Below, one piece after another: positions 48,338-61,664 of a DNA stretch of 64,000 bases. The notes under the pieces were generated by a model that worked only from the letters and a program-made list of their open reading frames with translations, did no database searches and was not told the DNA's origin. The translations under genes and the position numbers were made by a program. The stretch comes from Quillaja saponaria (taxonomy: Eukaryota; Streptophyta; Magnoliopsida; Fabales; Quillajaceae): NCBI GenBank assembly GCA_029379385.1, contig CM055610.1, positions 18,501,422 through 18,565,421 on the forward strand, written 5' to 3'. How positions within the stretch are numbered: position 1 is the first letter of the stretch; each line of letters starts with the position of its first letter.

Positions 48338-50471
48338 AGCTGCTTGTTATTGCAGAGGATTGTAAATTTCAGAGTGGGAGGTAGCAGAGGAAGAAGAGGC
48401 AGCAAAGTTTTGGAGAAAGAAATAGCTGATGTTATTTAGTATAGGACTTTGTCTTGATCTACCTTCAAGTGATCGACAAGGTGGTAAGTAGTGGAAATCA
48501 GGTAGGAGCTTGTGATTTTATCTGATTTTCTTTCCACTATAATACTAGTACTAACCTTGACTCCTTCATCGCATGATTCACACCAAGACACATCTCCCAA
48601 ATTTCAAGGCAGAAACCTTTCGATCTTAGCTAATCACGTAGTTGTGTAGTGGCACCACCACCATTTGTTGTACCTACCTATCTATTCATTAATGATCCTT
48701 TTATTAAGTAGGGAAGAGTATTTTTTATTTATTTTTTCTCTAATAGGCTCAATAAATCTGCTATGAATATAAAATAAAAAAAAACTGCTTAGTATGGACT
48801 AGACCTGAAAAAAAAATGAGAAGTTAAAATGAAAATAAATGTTTTATATAAAATTATAAAATAAAATAAAAAGGATTTGGTCCACACAAGCGTCTTTGAC
48901 TCAACCCAAAATGAAAAGAATTCTGGCAGGAGGAATAGAACCAGGCCCATCAGTAATACAGAAGGGAGCATCAAGTATGTACACTCAGGCTAATTATATT
49001 TTTGTCCTCGAGTTGGAGATTGTTATAATTGAGTTCTAAAATTATAAAATTAATTTAATAAAATTCATGTCACATGGATTATATATATTAATTTTTTTAA
49101 AACTCAATTTATCTTTCAGATAAAAAATAAAGAAAAAGCAAAAAAAGGTGACGAGAGTGAAGTGAAAGGTGGTAGGCTTAGGATTTGTAGTCTATAAATG
49201 TTGATTAGTCCGAGTCTCCCAATATAACGCCCGCGTCTTTTCTTTTCTTTTTTTCTGGTTACAGAACGCCCGCGTCTTTACCAATATGGAGAAGGTCAAG
49301 TCAAACTCAAATGCCAAGACTCAAACTCCAAACAAACGGTTCAACTGCCAACTATATCTGACTGTAGAATTATTACTTAGGTCAAAAAAAAAAAAACTTA
49401 ATTTAAAATTTTATAATTTAATCCACAAACTATAGTATATAAATTTATGCTGTAGTAAAAAGAATTATAATAAATGTTTTTAAGGGTACTCAATAAAATC
49501 ATAATAATAAGACCCCAGGTGGATAAAAATTCTCATATATATCATGCTAGGAATTTTTTTTAGAAAAAGAAAAAGAAAATATCAAAGCATACAGGTTGGA
49601 GAAGGGAAAGAAACCTCTAAAAAAAGTGCTGATGTGGAAATAATTTCTTTCCGACGTGTACCTCATATTAATTTTCATTGGTCCACGCTTTAAAGGTGGC
49701 AAACGCCAGCTGTGTGTCCGCCTCCGAATTGCATGCAACATCCGCATGTAGCCACGTGCCCCTCTTCGACTGGCTCACAAACAAAACGAATTCCAAATCA
49801 AGTGCAGCTTGTCTTCTAGCTCTAACACCCTTTTAACAAATCTACACCGTTGATGTTCACAAAGAACAATAAAAGTAATCAAAATCAACGGTCAATATTA
49901 AGCCAACTAGTCTACCAATTAAGCAAGCTCGCGTGTGTACCTCGTGTACAAACGCATTAAGCCACGTTCCATTCAATCATACCTCGTGCCTTTCCTTTGT
50001 AATTTTAATCTCTAATCTTATCCAACTAATACCATTTTAATCCGTTGCAACCAACCAATCATTTCATAAATTCATACACCTCGGCCAATCACTCCCTCCC
50101 ATCACAGACTTGACCGTTGACCAAAATGTGGCTGAATCATATCCTAATTTATACAACCGCAGCTTAACAAAATTCAGTATTGGAGTTACTTAGCAATCAC
50201 CACTTCCTAAAACCTGAGCAATCCTTTTAAGACCACCAACGTCAACTTCTTGTGAAATTTGGATTCCTTCGTGGAATTGCTTTTGAACACGATTCATCCA
50301 ATTCCAGCCTCTCAAATCTTGACCGTCAAAATCTGAATCTTGAAATTTATTTATTTACCATTAACGTATTCTTGACGCGTCGTCACTAAGCATTCTCAGC
50401 TCTTCAAAATTTCAATTTTCTGGTGCTCTGCTTCTTCAAAATTAAACAAATAGCACGCGCCACCGTAGTTG
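48338..50471. other. CHIL promoter side and intergenic DNA
   Basis: A TATA-like TATACTAAATA on the minus strand near 48433-48443 could drive CHIL. Nothing else recognised up to the next gene. Confidence 0.4.
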
Positions 50472-51254
50472 ATGGCGTCCTCATTGGGAATTGGTTGCGG
50501 ACGAAACAATAATATGGTTGTGGATCGCGTTGGGAAATTGAGCATCGAGAATCGGAGTAATATTGGTTGTGTGCGGCCGTGGTCTTGCACGATCCTAGAT
50601 CATTGTAGTTCGAACGGAACTAAAGGAAGAATCTCAACGCCGTCGGCGATGATGGCGACGACGGCTATTCCGGCGAGGGGTTTAAAGAATCGGATGAATT
50701 TGGAGCCGTTTGGGAAATATGAAGAAACGGGAGGAGATGGACGTGGAAACAGAGCTAGTTGATGCTTACGAGAGGATTGATGAGTGGATGAGGGATTCGG
50801 TGGTGGAAATCGTAAAGAATTTGAGAGAAGCACCGTTGTTGGTGCAGGTGTATCCGAAGAAAACGAAAATCGGGGGAGGAGGTGGTGAGGACGAGGTTGA
50901 TGACGGAGAAGAAGGCGGTGGTTGAGGACTGGCCGATTGTGAAGGAAAAATGGGAATCAGGAGAGACACCATTGCCTGAGGGCTGTTATATTCGTCGAAG
51001 AACTCTCCAGCGACGCCGCTGAGAAACCAAATGACGGCGGAAGTGGGAGTGATGGAACTACGACGAGGGCATGGGGGATAGTGGTTCAAGGAAAAGGCGT
51101 CGGATGGGGACCCGTCTGTTATTTGCTTAAAACGAGTCGGGTCGGATCTGGTTTGGGGTCGTGTAGCACTCATTTTTGTTTAGTAAGAGTACAGAGCTTC
51201 AGGGAAACTGTGAAATCACAGCTCAAGAATTGTTGGCTGTTGCAGAGGCAGTGA
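50472..51254 (+). CDS. DUF7804-like conserved plant protein, frame broken three times
   Basis: Function unknown. It resembles an Arabidopsis protein I remember as At3g25805. Intronless. ATG at 50472 opens MASSLGIGCGRNNNMVV in frame 1. After GGGAAATATG near 50712 the conserved block EELVDAYERIDEWMRDS-type (VDAYERIDEWMRDSVVEIVK and NLREAPLLVQVYPKK) is in frame 2. From about 50900 EKKAVVEDWPIVKEKWESGE and TPLPEG are in frame 3. From about 50982 AVIFVEELSSDAAEKP, RAWGIVVQGKGVGWGPVCYL and FRETVKSQLKNCWLLQRQ run in the first frame again to the TGA at 51252-51254. Each shift equals one extra base, and between shifts there are no stops. Pseudogene or sequence error. The N-terminal ~60 residues are basic and Ser-rich and might be a plastid transit peptide. 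Confidence 0.7.
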
Positions 51255-52505
51255 TTGTAAAATTGTTAATTAGTTTAAACATGATTAATGGGTACTTAGG
51301 CTTTGATTGGTTGGGCAAGCTGTGAATTATGGGTGTACAGTACAAGACAGGGATTTGCAAGAAGTACCAATTGAAAGTGACATGTTATTTGAGTTTTCTG
51401 GTCCTAATTGTTGTCTTCTAAACCTTGATTTCCTGCAATTGTATCTTGGCTTTCTGATTGCTCAATGATGGTTATTTTCAAATAATTAATATTCTAGTAA
51501 TTGAATGTGACATTTGAAGTAATAAATGAAGTTTTTCTCACATTTTTTGCATGCATTTTGGTAAACTTCATCTTAGAAAAAAGAAAAATATTATGGTTAA
51601 AGACTAAAGACTATAGGCTCGATCAAATATAATATATATGACATATTTTATATTATACATGGCAATATATATATATATATATTATATGATGTGAGAAGTA
51701 ATTATACGAGATAGAACAATAATATTATAATGAAATAATTATACAATTTTAGAAAATATTTTTTTAAACAACGAAAATGTTGTTGCAGTGAATTGGACAA
51801 AACTACTCTTATTGAACCCATTTGATATGATTTTGTACACTAAAAAAACCTTGTCGAAATAAACTGTCGCTGATTATTAACATCAACGACAACAATAATC
51901 ACACGAACATTAAAACAATTGTCTCAAATAGGTGGAGAAAAATTTATTCCCATGTTAATGATAAGTAGTTTATATAGTGTGTTAGTATGTTTCTTATTTT
52001 ATTCCCATGTTAATGATAAGTAGTTTATATAGTGTGTTAGTATGTTTCTTATTGACGACAAGCTTGTTGTCACTGATAATTTTTTTTTTTTTTTTGTATA
52101 TGCGACAATTTTTTTTAACTATCAATGATCTAACTTGCCTCTTTCTTTTCTTCATTCACAATTTCTTCCTCTGTCTAAAATATCTCTATGTAGTAACTTT
52201 TTCTTTGTAGATCTAAACTTCACTGGTCTCCTAATATGTGAGATTTTTCATTCATATTTCTGTGAAATAAATCCAGTTTAATTCAATGACAGAAACACCT
52301 TATGTAATAAAATTTAATATTAAAGTATAAAATTATAAATAAATAAATTATTTAATTAATATTAAAAATAAATAAGCTACATAATAAATTATTTTATTTT
52401 AGTCAGATAACAAAAATATGTTTAATGTCACATTAACTAATAAAAATATATATTAAAATTATAAATAAATGATTAGTCTAAATAATAGTTCGCTCTAGCA
52501 AAAAA
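51255..52505. other. Intergenic DNA
   Basis: AT-rich; holds a 55-bp tandem duplication (listed separately) and poly(T) tracts. No gene supported. Confidence 0.45.
51946..52053. repeat. 55-bp tandem duplication
   Basis: A 55-bp unit starting ATTCCCATGTTAATGATAAG is repeated immediately, with no mismatches visible over about 53 bp. Confidence 0.9.
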
Positions 52506-52790
52506 GAGGCTATCATCGCCTTGGCAGAGTCATCTTTCTGGTGAAAAATTATGGTGTGCTTCACCATTGATGAGTAAAGCATAAGATATTGACGACATGC
52601 ATCTCATCACAAGTTTCACTCAATAAGCAATAAGCCCATTTTCAGCGTTGTATATTTCAAAACATCCCATTCAACTCTATCATATGATTTTGCTATATCC
52701 ATTTTCTAAGCAAAGTGACCTTTTCCTTTGGTTTCTATCTCATTGAGTGAAATATTTTAAAAGAAATCAAAGCATTATCCATAATAAAAT
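52506..52790 (-). mobile_element. Decayed LINE reverse transcriptase fragment
   Basis: On the minus strand the sequence translates in pieces to DNALISFKIFHSM, then KMDIAKSYDRVEWDVLKYTT, then MSSISYALLINGEAHHNF and QGDDS. These match in order the RT domain of plant LINEs (KMDMAKAYDRVEW, then SYSFLINGE, then the RQGDPLS box). Frameshifts and stops separate the pieces, so it is a remnant. No 5' region or poly(A) tail can be assigned. Confidence 0.7.
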
Positions 52791-55560
52791 GATCCGGACA
52801 AAACTACTTCGTAGTCATAATAAAAATTAGGGCACAACCAACATGAGCCACAACCTATTGAATTTGTTAAGTTTTATCTTTTCTAGAATACCCTCTTACT
52901 ATTTCTCTTTCTTATTTATCTTTCAACAAACTTTTTTTCTTTTTATTTATATTTCATCAAACTCTTTATTTTGAGGTTATAAAACATTTTTATATTGAGG
53001 ATAATTTAGTCTATTCACAATGTTTTGCAATAAAAAGATGTAACCTTAACACATTTTGGTTGTGACAATAAAGCTACCCTGACAATTATTCTATTTCAAT
53101 TTAGTCAAATGATTAACTTAAAAATTTGTCTTACAAATATAGTGTAGATTGTCATCTTGTTAGAGGATAGATCACAACCACAACCAGTTAGAAGACCTCA
53201 TTTAAGTGACATAAAATTTTTAATTTAATTTTATAAAGAAATGATGAGAATTAAGTATACACATTTTTCAATTGTGAGATTTGAACCTAACATGTATTGA
53301 TCTCACAGTTGATTAAATTAAAATCTCATCAATAGCGATACATTTAATTATAGATAAAATACCGCTTTTAATCTCATAAGTATTTTTTGATGAGTCTCAT
53401 CATCGACTAATGTGTGGCGAATGTGACAAATTTTTTATTTTTTGAATTGGTTGTCCTACTCACATAAAAAAATATGGCCTAAAGGATTTTTGGTGTAATA
53501 CTAATATCTCATTGTAATATTATAAGCTATTAGTATAAATAATATTTTTGATAAAAAAAAAGACCTACTAACAATTTGCTCTTGTTAAAACAAAAAGTTA
53601 TGCACATTGCCTAAAATTGGAGGAGGGTAGCTGTACTTCAGCAATTCTCTCAATAAATCAAACACAATAATAATAAGTTAATCAAAAAAAAAAAATATGT
53701 TAATAAGATAAATGTACACTTAGCAATATCTAAAAGGTACACTTACACAAACTCTGATATTAGTGTATTAGATATTAATAAATTAGTTTGTGACACAAAT
53801 TGCATGTGAATTATATTTATACATATATTATATATTTAAAAAATTATAATTAATAAAAAATATTACTTTATGTTAATCTAATTAAACAAATAAGTAAAAC
53901 TAATTAAAAATTAAATTCATAATTGGAGTAATTGTTGTATGCCACATTCCCACTTTGAGGATTAGTTTGGTTTAACTTTTGAATATAAATAATGATTTGA
54001 GATTTTTATTTTTTTTATTATGTAAATTTACCAAAACGGATATCCATATGTAAGATTATAAAATTATTTAAAAATTGAAAAAAAAAAAAAAGATGTAGCT
54101 TTATAGAAAAATGGCATCAATAACATTTTTATCCATTCTATCAATTTAAAAAAAACAAAAAAAAAAAGAAGTTTATGTGACCGTTGTAAAAAAAATTATA
54201 AAAATTAATTATTTATAAATAAAAATAATTCTTGACGGTATATTTGTAAAAAAATTAAAAATTAAAAAGTAGGCAGCATAACCCGTTTGTAATGGGCTCT
54301 GAATCTCTTCCTCGATTCACAGTTTCACACACATTCCTCTTTAAAAGTCACTCGTCCTTTATACTCATTCACTCTATGTCAGTCCAGTTTCTACCTTTGC
54401 AAAAGAATTTCACGGATGAAGTTGATGTTCCTCCCCAATTTCTTTCATTCATTGCAACTCCAAAGTCACCAGTTAACAAAACCCAGACTGTCAAACTCCT
54501 CATTGAAGACAACAATTCCCAAATTTGCAGTACTGCGATTATTGTGGATTTGTGGTGGACAAATCCACATCTTTCAGAACTGAGATTTTTTTGGTTTTTA
54601 GGTAAATCACATTATTTTGAGGTTTTGTCAAAACTTAATCAACCCCCAAACTCTATTTAAGCTAAGACTCCTTAGCAAATTATTTTTTACCTTTTACTTC
54701 ATAATCTTATTTACTGATATACTATATGGAAACAAGAAAGTATTAAATACTCCTATATAGATTTCATCAATAATATTTAACAGTTTTTATGAGGCCACAT
54801 AAGTTTAGATATTTAAAACCCACAAAATAGATGAGATATTATATAATTCTCTAAAAATATTTAATTAAATTATTCTCCTTTATCAAATTATATAAAACAG
54901 ATATTTTCATTTCACTTTTGATTCTTTTGACATAAAATAATCACATAATTTCATAAGTAAAATTTCATCTAAAATAGAAAAAAAATCTTTTTATTTATTT
55001 ATTGGTCTAAGAGATGGGAAATAGAAAAAAAACCTTAGATCCTAGAAAAAATAAAAAAATAGGAGGGAGTGTGCACTGTATAGGCTAACTGAATAATACC
55101 AACGCAAATGTGGCAGAGGGGCGACCAAAATCTTTCCTCCAACCTATTTGAATTTGAAAATCCCACGTTGTTCGTTAGAATCCAAATCTAAATGAAAATA
55201 AATCCGCGAGCCGAATAATCCGACAAAGTTTGTAAGCGCGCTCACCTCCATTTTCTTCTTGCAATTCAAATCAGATACTAACATTCTTAAGCCCCAAAAG
55301 AAAACAAGAACAAAAAACCCATAGATCTGTTCCTGGCATTCCTACTTCTGCCACAGTCTAAACAAACAAAAACCCTAAATACTCACAGCCTTCCATTCAT
55401 GGTCATATTACACAATTTGAGGGCGTAGGTCTATTGCTCCTTTTTCGCCCTCTGTTGTTCTTATCCTTTGGTTTCAATTTCTAATTCATGTGCCAAATCC
55501 GTTGGTTTTATTAAAAGGGTAAATCTAAATTTCTCAAATTCGGACTGGGTTTTGAGAATA
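52791..55560. other. AT-rich intergenic region
   Basis: Long A/T tracts. A 122-residue open frame at 54292-54660 has no recognised similarity and no convincing gene structure around it. The final ~150 bp are 5' UTR/promoter of the next gene. Confidence 0.45.
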
Positions 55561-58500
55561 ATGGAGGAAGAATGCAATTCGGTATTAGTTCGGGAGCAAC
55601 CTTTGTCAAAATCCGGATCGGATTGCAAGGTTTGGTCTTCTTGTTCTTGAGTATTTTTGATTGATCTCATGCTCTTGTTTCTTATTAATTTATAGTTTTT
55701 TTTTTTTTTATCATATGGGATTTTTTTAGATGATGGGTGAGAAGCGAAGTGGCATTTATTTGGGAGAAAAACATGATCTTTCTCGTAAAAGGGTCAAAAT
55801 GAGAGATCTTGAATCCGTGATTACTGAAGGTAACTTCAATGAAATATATTAGTTTTCTTGTTTCTCTCTAGTACTACTTCAATAATCATTTAGTAGAATA
55901 ATACTTGATAAAGCATTGTAACTGAAGACAACCACGTCAAATATTTGTTGCTGAAACAAGTAATATGTAATAAATGTCCCTCCTTTGAAATGAAAACATT
56001 CTTGCTTCTATGTAAGTAAATGCAATTGAGGTCTTATATATTCATTATAATTTCTTATTCGTTTTCTGCTAGCTATTTAGAATAAATTGTATGCACAAGT
56101 GAGCACAACCACCTTAGAACTTTAATATATGTCACTCCAAAAATAGAACTTTTGAATCAACTAAACAAATCTGGTACGTGGAGCCACAGCGGTTTATATG
56201 TTGACTGTTTTTTAATTCTGTTTTTGGTTTCGGTGAGATTCCTAAGCTGAAGATTACCATAATCTTTCATTTGCTCTACAGAGACTAATACTCACTACCC
56301 AAAGTCTACAGAAGACAAAGAACATCATGTTCAGTCCTCATTTTGTGAAGAAGATATGTCACAAGTTACTGAGGTTCCTATTACTCTTGACTTTGATGCT
56401 TTGCAAGCAGAAAAATCAGGAAGGGACACATTTCCAGTAGAGGTCAAGCCTGCCCGTGGAACACTGGATCTTAATACTGAATCTGGGTTTGCCAACTTTT
56501 TGCCATGCAATGGAAGTGGTGAATGTGCAGAGACTCCTGATAAAGAACCCCTGCTTACGGGGCAAGATAGAGAGTGTCGTAGTAATTTTGTAACCTCAAA
56601 ATGCATTGGCGTTGACCTTAATGCAGAAGATGTTTCTAGTTCCAGGAACCCACTCCAATTTTATCCTAACAAAGAGAATGGTCATTTAAAGTCAACAGAT
56701 GTGTCTGAGTGTGGCAGTTGTATTGGCCCATTGGAAGAGAAAGATTCCATGAGAATCTGGATGGAGATGAAGCAAAATGGTTTTCTCTCATCTTCTCATG
56801 GAGGCATTCCATTGCCGAAACAACATGGTAGGAAATGTAAGAGTGACGTTCTCAAGAAAAAGATGGAACTTGCAAAGAGAGATCAGGTCAACAGGTTCAC
56901 AAAGATTGCTGCTCCAAGTGGACTGCTCAATGAACTAAACCCTGGGATAATAAATCATGTGCGGAACAGAAAACAAGTTCATTCAATTATAGAGGCTCTT
57001 GTAATGTCTGAAAAACATGAAAATGGCAATGCTGGAAGTAAGAAAGCAACCCATCTCACAAGTGGAACTATGAGTACTAGCAAAAAGAACGACAAATATA
57101 TGAATGATGCTGGAATAAATGAGTTATCCTCTTCTGATAATGAAGGGACTTGTAATACCTATTCTGGGAGCAGGCAGGCAAAAGGGTACCCTGCACTTAT
57201 TAGTAATTCTCCTCAGCTTTCTGAGGGTCAAGGTGGAGATATTGACCCATGCATGCTAGAGAGAGCTAATCTTAAAAGTTGTGCACTACTCTCCACCCAT
57301 GCCACTCAGAATGACACTTTAGCACTGACATTTTCATCTTCAATGAAGGCATCTGAGAATTGTAGATCCTTGTCCAATGAAGAATCATCAATTTTTACCA
57401 GCAGTTCATCACTTTCTGTTAAAGGCTAGTAGCTCACTTTCTGCTGCTTAAATTTTTTATTTTATTCTATTTTTGGTTGTTTCAGATGTTTGTACCTCCT
57501 ACATGGCCCTGCCACCCAACACACATAATATAATTTTGATGTAGAAAGAATAGGAATATAAGTTAATTTGTTGGAAAGCTAACTATTATCTGATGTTTGG
57601 GTTAGGTCCCCTCAAAAAAAGAGATTGGGATTTGGGAGAGTATTTCAAATTTACTGCTATGCCTTTGGAGATGAAAGTAAATACTAATTATTCTGTAACA
57701 ATTAGTAGGATAGAGATACGTTGTATATCATAAAGCCTTTTCCGCAACACCATGGTCTGTGTGACAGAAAAAAATAAAAAAGAAGAAAGAATTCCTCATC
57801 TAATATGAATGCTCATGTTTTTCAGCTGCTACTGTTGCTTCTCAATGGTTGGAGCTTCTTCATCAGGACATTAAAGGACGTCTTTTTGGTAATGCATTAT
57901 TATGATTGCATATCATTTTGCCAGCTTGTAGAGAGTGATACGTGTACTTACATCTGTTTTATTGTACTCTGTTCTATAACTACAGCTTTGCGACGCAGCA
58001 AACGGAGAGTTCGAGCTGTAATTACTACCGAGTTGCCTTTCCTTATCTCGAAAGAATTCTTATCTAATTTGGAAAATGATCCCTATGTTATGAAAAGCTC
58101 TTCTGGGTTTTCAAATAGTACAATTGCAGACGTGCATCGAGCTAGATGGAGTGCATTGTTTGACCAGATGGATAGAGCACTTTCTGAAGAAGAAAAGCAA
58201 CTTGTGAGTAATATGAAAGATATAACTCTTTTATTCATGGCCTACGAATCACGCCTGAATATTTTTCTTTTGATAAGTAAAGCTTCAGTAAAACAAGGCA
58301 TCAAAAGGGGTTGCCAGGTTAACTTGTGTACAGTTGGAGGACATAGAATTAGCACATGCACAAACTATTCGAGAATAATTCTATAGGACTTTTGCACATG
58401 TTCTGTAGCGAGGCTTAGGATGTAGTTTAACCCCTGCCGCTAATACCTGTGAAGGTGGATTCTAGATATGTTTATGGTATATAGGAGCCTCAGTGAAGAA

Positions 58501-60341
58501 GTACAAGTTGCCAGGATAATTTATCAATTTTTGATAGAAAGAGAAGGTTTTTTTTTTTTTTTTTTTTTCCTTTATCAAATGTTTGCAATATTAGTCATAT
58601 ATGGATACACTTTTTGCTTCTTTTCTTTTAAAGAATGAACTTTCTAGATATTCCTCACTTGTCAAAATAAAATAAATAAAATAAAAAAATAAATTTTCTT
58701 CTCATTAATTTCAGGAAAGTTGGTTGAACCAAGTAAAAGATAAGCGGCTGCAATGTGAGGAAGGCCTGAAACATGTCCAATGGAATGCAGCTTATGGTTT
58801 GCAGCAGAGGGGACCATCAGAAGAGGATTCCAGGTAGATCTTTTACTCACTTAATATCCTGCTTGTAGTTGCTGCTAAAATCAACCTAATACTTCTTTTT
58901 ACACATGCTGCAGTGTTAAACACATTCACCATATTTTGCAATTCCATTGAACATGATTTCATGACATGTACATATTAGAGTTTGTTATTTAGTGTCAGTT
59001 CTGCCAAACCAAGGTCTTTGGGGAGAGGTCTGGATATGATCATGGCCTTCAATATGTGTACATGAAGTGGGCTCTCTAAACAATTTAAACCTGCATTTTG
59101 TTTGACATTTTGGTTTTGCCAATTTACGGTTTCACCAGGAAATGACCTATATACGTAGATTCGATTGGCCATACTGTGTTATTATATGATGAAGGAAATA
59201 AAAAACTCGAGTGTCACTCTTTCTGGTTATATGTATGTTTAGGACTACCTGATCCTTCCTTTACATATTTGCTTTTGCTACTTCTTTTTTTTTTTTTTCT
59301 CTCTTTTTATTTTTTTGCATTTGATAATGTCAAAAGATTGAAATGTCATCCATCTCATTTGCACTCTATTATTTTCAACTTTACCTCGAACATTCCTAAA
59401 CTCTAACTCAAAGAAGTTATGTCTGTATATGTGGACAAATTTATCAAGTAACCTAATAATAAACTCTAATATTCTTAAACTGAGTCTCTCTTTTTTCTTT
59501 TTTTCTTTTTTTCTTTTTTTTTTTCTCTTTTTGAAGATAACACTGAAATTGTGTCTGAGGGAGTTTATGGTTCTACTGATGCTGTATTCAATTAGAAAAT
59601 GGCATAAGATATGTAAACATGCACAGTGAATGGATCAGTTCCAGTTAATACTGGTACTTCATTTAGATGAAATGTTGAAAACTCAAAACAGAATCCAGTG
59701 TATGTGTAAGTTAATACAACAATAGTGACAAGCTTGATACCTTGGGATCCTCAACATATATTTTTTCTTTTGTATAACGTTTCACACCCATATCTTTCTG
59801 TAACACCTAGGTTTGGCCATTATTAATTATAAAATCTGAAATATCTTTTGACATCAAATGACTAATATGTCAGTATTCTGTTTGTTGGTCATACTCCAGA
59901 CAGGCATACACTTTGCTGTTCCTTTTGCCTTAACTATAGCATATGAGTAGTTATATTATTGTCTCCTTTGGATGAACTCAAGTGGCAGCAAAACCTATGG
60001 CTTGTCTCTAGACTTTTCTGTTCCGAATTTTTGTATGTTATCATCATTATTATTATTTTTGCAAAAACATGCCAAGAGAAGTTTTGGCCACGGGCTTGAG
60101 CTCAATCTTACAGCTGGTTCCTGCGTTCTTAGCTACAGAACATCAGATTCCCATTAGATTCAATCATTCATCAATTGCATATGTCAAGTCCATGTACAAA
60201 TTTCACAATTTTATTGTTTCATTGTTTTGCAGAGCACTGGTAGCAGATAGCTCGGAGAAGGAGTTAACTGTAAGGGCAGCTGCAGCTTCCATTTATTCAA
60301 CTTGCAGTTTTCTGTCGTCAGAGAATATAAAATGTTTCTGA
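55561..60341 (+). CDS. Conserved plant protein of unknown function (seven exons, 606 aa)
   Basis: Exons: 55561-55629, 55730-55829, 56282-57424, 57826-57888, 57986-58203, 58715-58833, 60233-60341; all phases agree and total 1821 nt. I do not know a defined function. The N-terminus is acidic, then a basic stretch (SRKRVKMRDLES) looks like a nuclear localisation signal. A long Ser/Asn-rich, low-complexity region fills exon 3, with LDLNTES and VDLNAED motifs. The C-terminal third is the conserved-looking part: VASQWLELLHQDIKGRLFAL, RRSKRRVRAVITTELPFLIS, HRARWSALFDQMDRALSEEE and a short amphipathic helix ESWLNQVKDKRLQCEEGLKH. Exon 3 seems to end with a GC donor (AAAG before GCTAGT). A likely nuclear protein; role not inferred. 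Confidence 0.85.
58549..58568. repeat. Poly(T) tract
   Basis: Run of about 20 T in intron 5 of the preceding gene model. Confidence 0.8.
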
Positions 60342-61664
60342 TGTTATTAACCTTCCCCTTCTTTCTAATTATATTGACCTTTTTCGAGTATTGGCCTCAA
60401 TAATCATGTAGATTTAGAAAATGAATGATTAGCTTTCTCAGATGGGAAGCTTTACTTGTTATTTGTATTAGTAGTAGTGGAGTAATTTATTTTTCATATT
60501 CATTTGCCAACCTCTTCAACATGGCAGTAACTGATTGTTGTTAGAACTCTTAATTTTTGATGTGAGAATGATCAGTCTCCCCATTATATTCTTTCTCTGA
60601 ATTTCTGTGGACAAAACGAGTATCACTTTTAGAATTTCAAGTTTTCGGAATTTACTTGGCTGAGTCTGAATGTGCATTATTACGACATTGTATTTCTTCA
60701 TTATATTTCCTATTGTTTGTCATTATTTTTACGATCCATTATAAGTTTTATATTTGGGGATGGCATGACAAAAGTGATACATTGATATTTGGTAATACAA
60801 ACAAGAATTCCACATGATTTATTTATTGTTTAAAATGTTTTAGTTGGAACATGTGGTATAGTTCATAACTCAACTGTAACGAAAAAGATGATTTGTAAGT
60901 CGAGCAATGCACAGAGGATAGAGGACAGATGAACTGATAACTTCAAACTGAATCTTCGTCAGGGGTCAGTTCAATATTGTCGATTATCCCTTGGCCAACT
61001 TATAATCAAATTCAGATCTTTATTTGCAACCTCCTGTTTCATGGGTGGTGCATTACACCTCGTATCCAGCGGCTTCGTATGGATAGTCAATAAAGCTGTA
61101 GTATTGAAATTGCTGAACTTCTATTTTAAGTATGCCAAATCAGTTAGCTATAAATCCTGATTTTCATTTCACGAGTAACAAGATTATGAAAAATAAAAAA
61201 ATAAAATAAAAATCCAGGTAGCAGTACTGTCCAGTCTTTAGTACCATAGTTGTATTAGAGTTCCGCTTCCAACTTCATCCACGTTAAGTACTGATTGAAT
61301 TCTCAATTGTCATGTTACATGTATCAAACCAGGCAAATATTGAGCAAACCAAGGGTAGTAAGGGATAACAACATCTAAATCGTGTCAATACAAATTGAGA
61401 TTTTTTACAGAAGCGTTTTTACTTACACGCAAAGCTGCTTGTACATGTATATCTAACAAATTGACTACAAACTACACCTATTTTTCCAATCTCGATAGAA
61501 TTGGATTATCTATGACAAGGCTTGTATGCTTTACAAGGTCTGTGTAGGTGTTTCAAGCAAGTAATACAACAGGAGATTTACAAACACTAAATCTTTTTGG
61601 TATATGTCAGCTATAATAGTCAAAACACGGGGCATTTGATCCCTAAAAACGGCATTGCAAAGTG
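60342..61664. other. 3' UTRs of two convergent genes and intergenic DNA
   Basis: No additional gene recognised between the plus-strand gene ending at 60341 and the minus-strand gene ending at 61665. Confidence 0.45.

Noticed and set aside
50766..51173. 135-residue minus-strand open frame
   Set aside because: Antisense shadow of the DUF7804-like coding sequence, with Ser/Pro runs from complementing Gly/Glu-rich codons.
54292..54660. 122-residue open frame on the plus strand
   Set aside because: Begins with ATG but has no recognisable domain, sits in AT-rich DNA and has no splice or promoter context; not supported as a gene.
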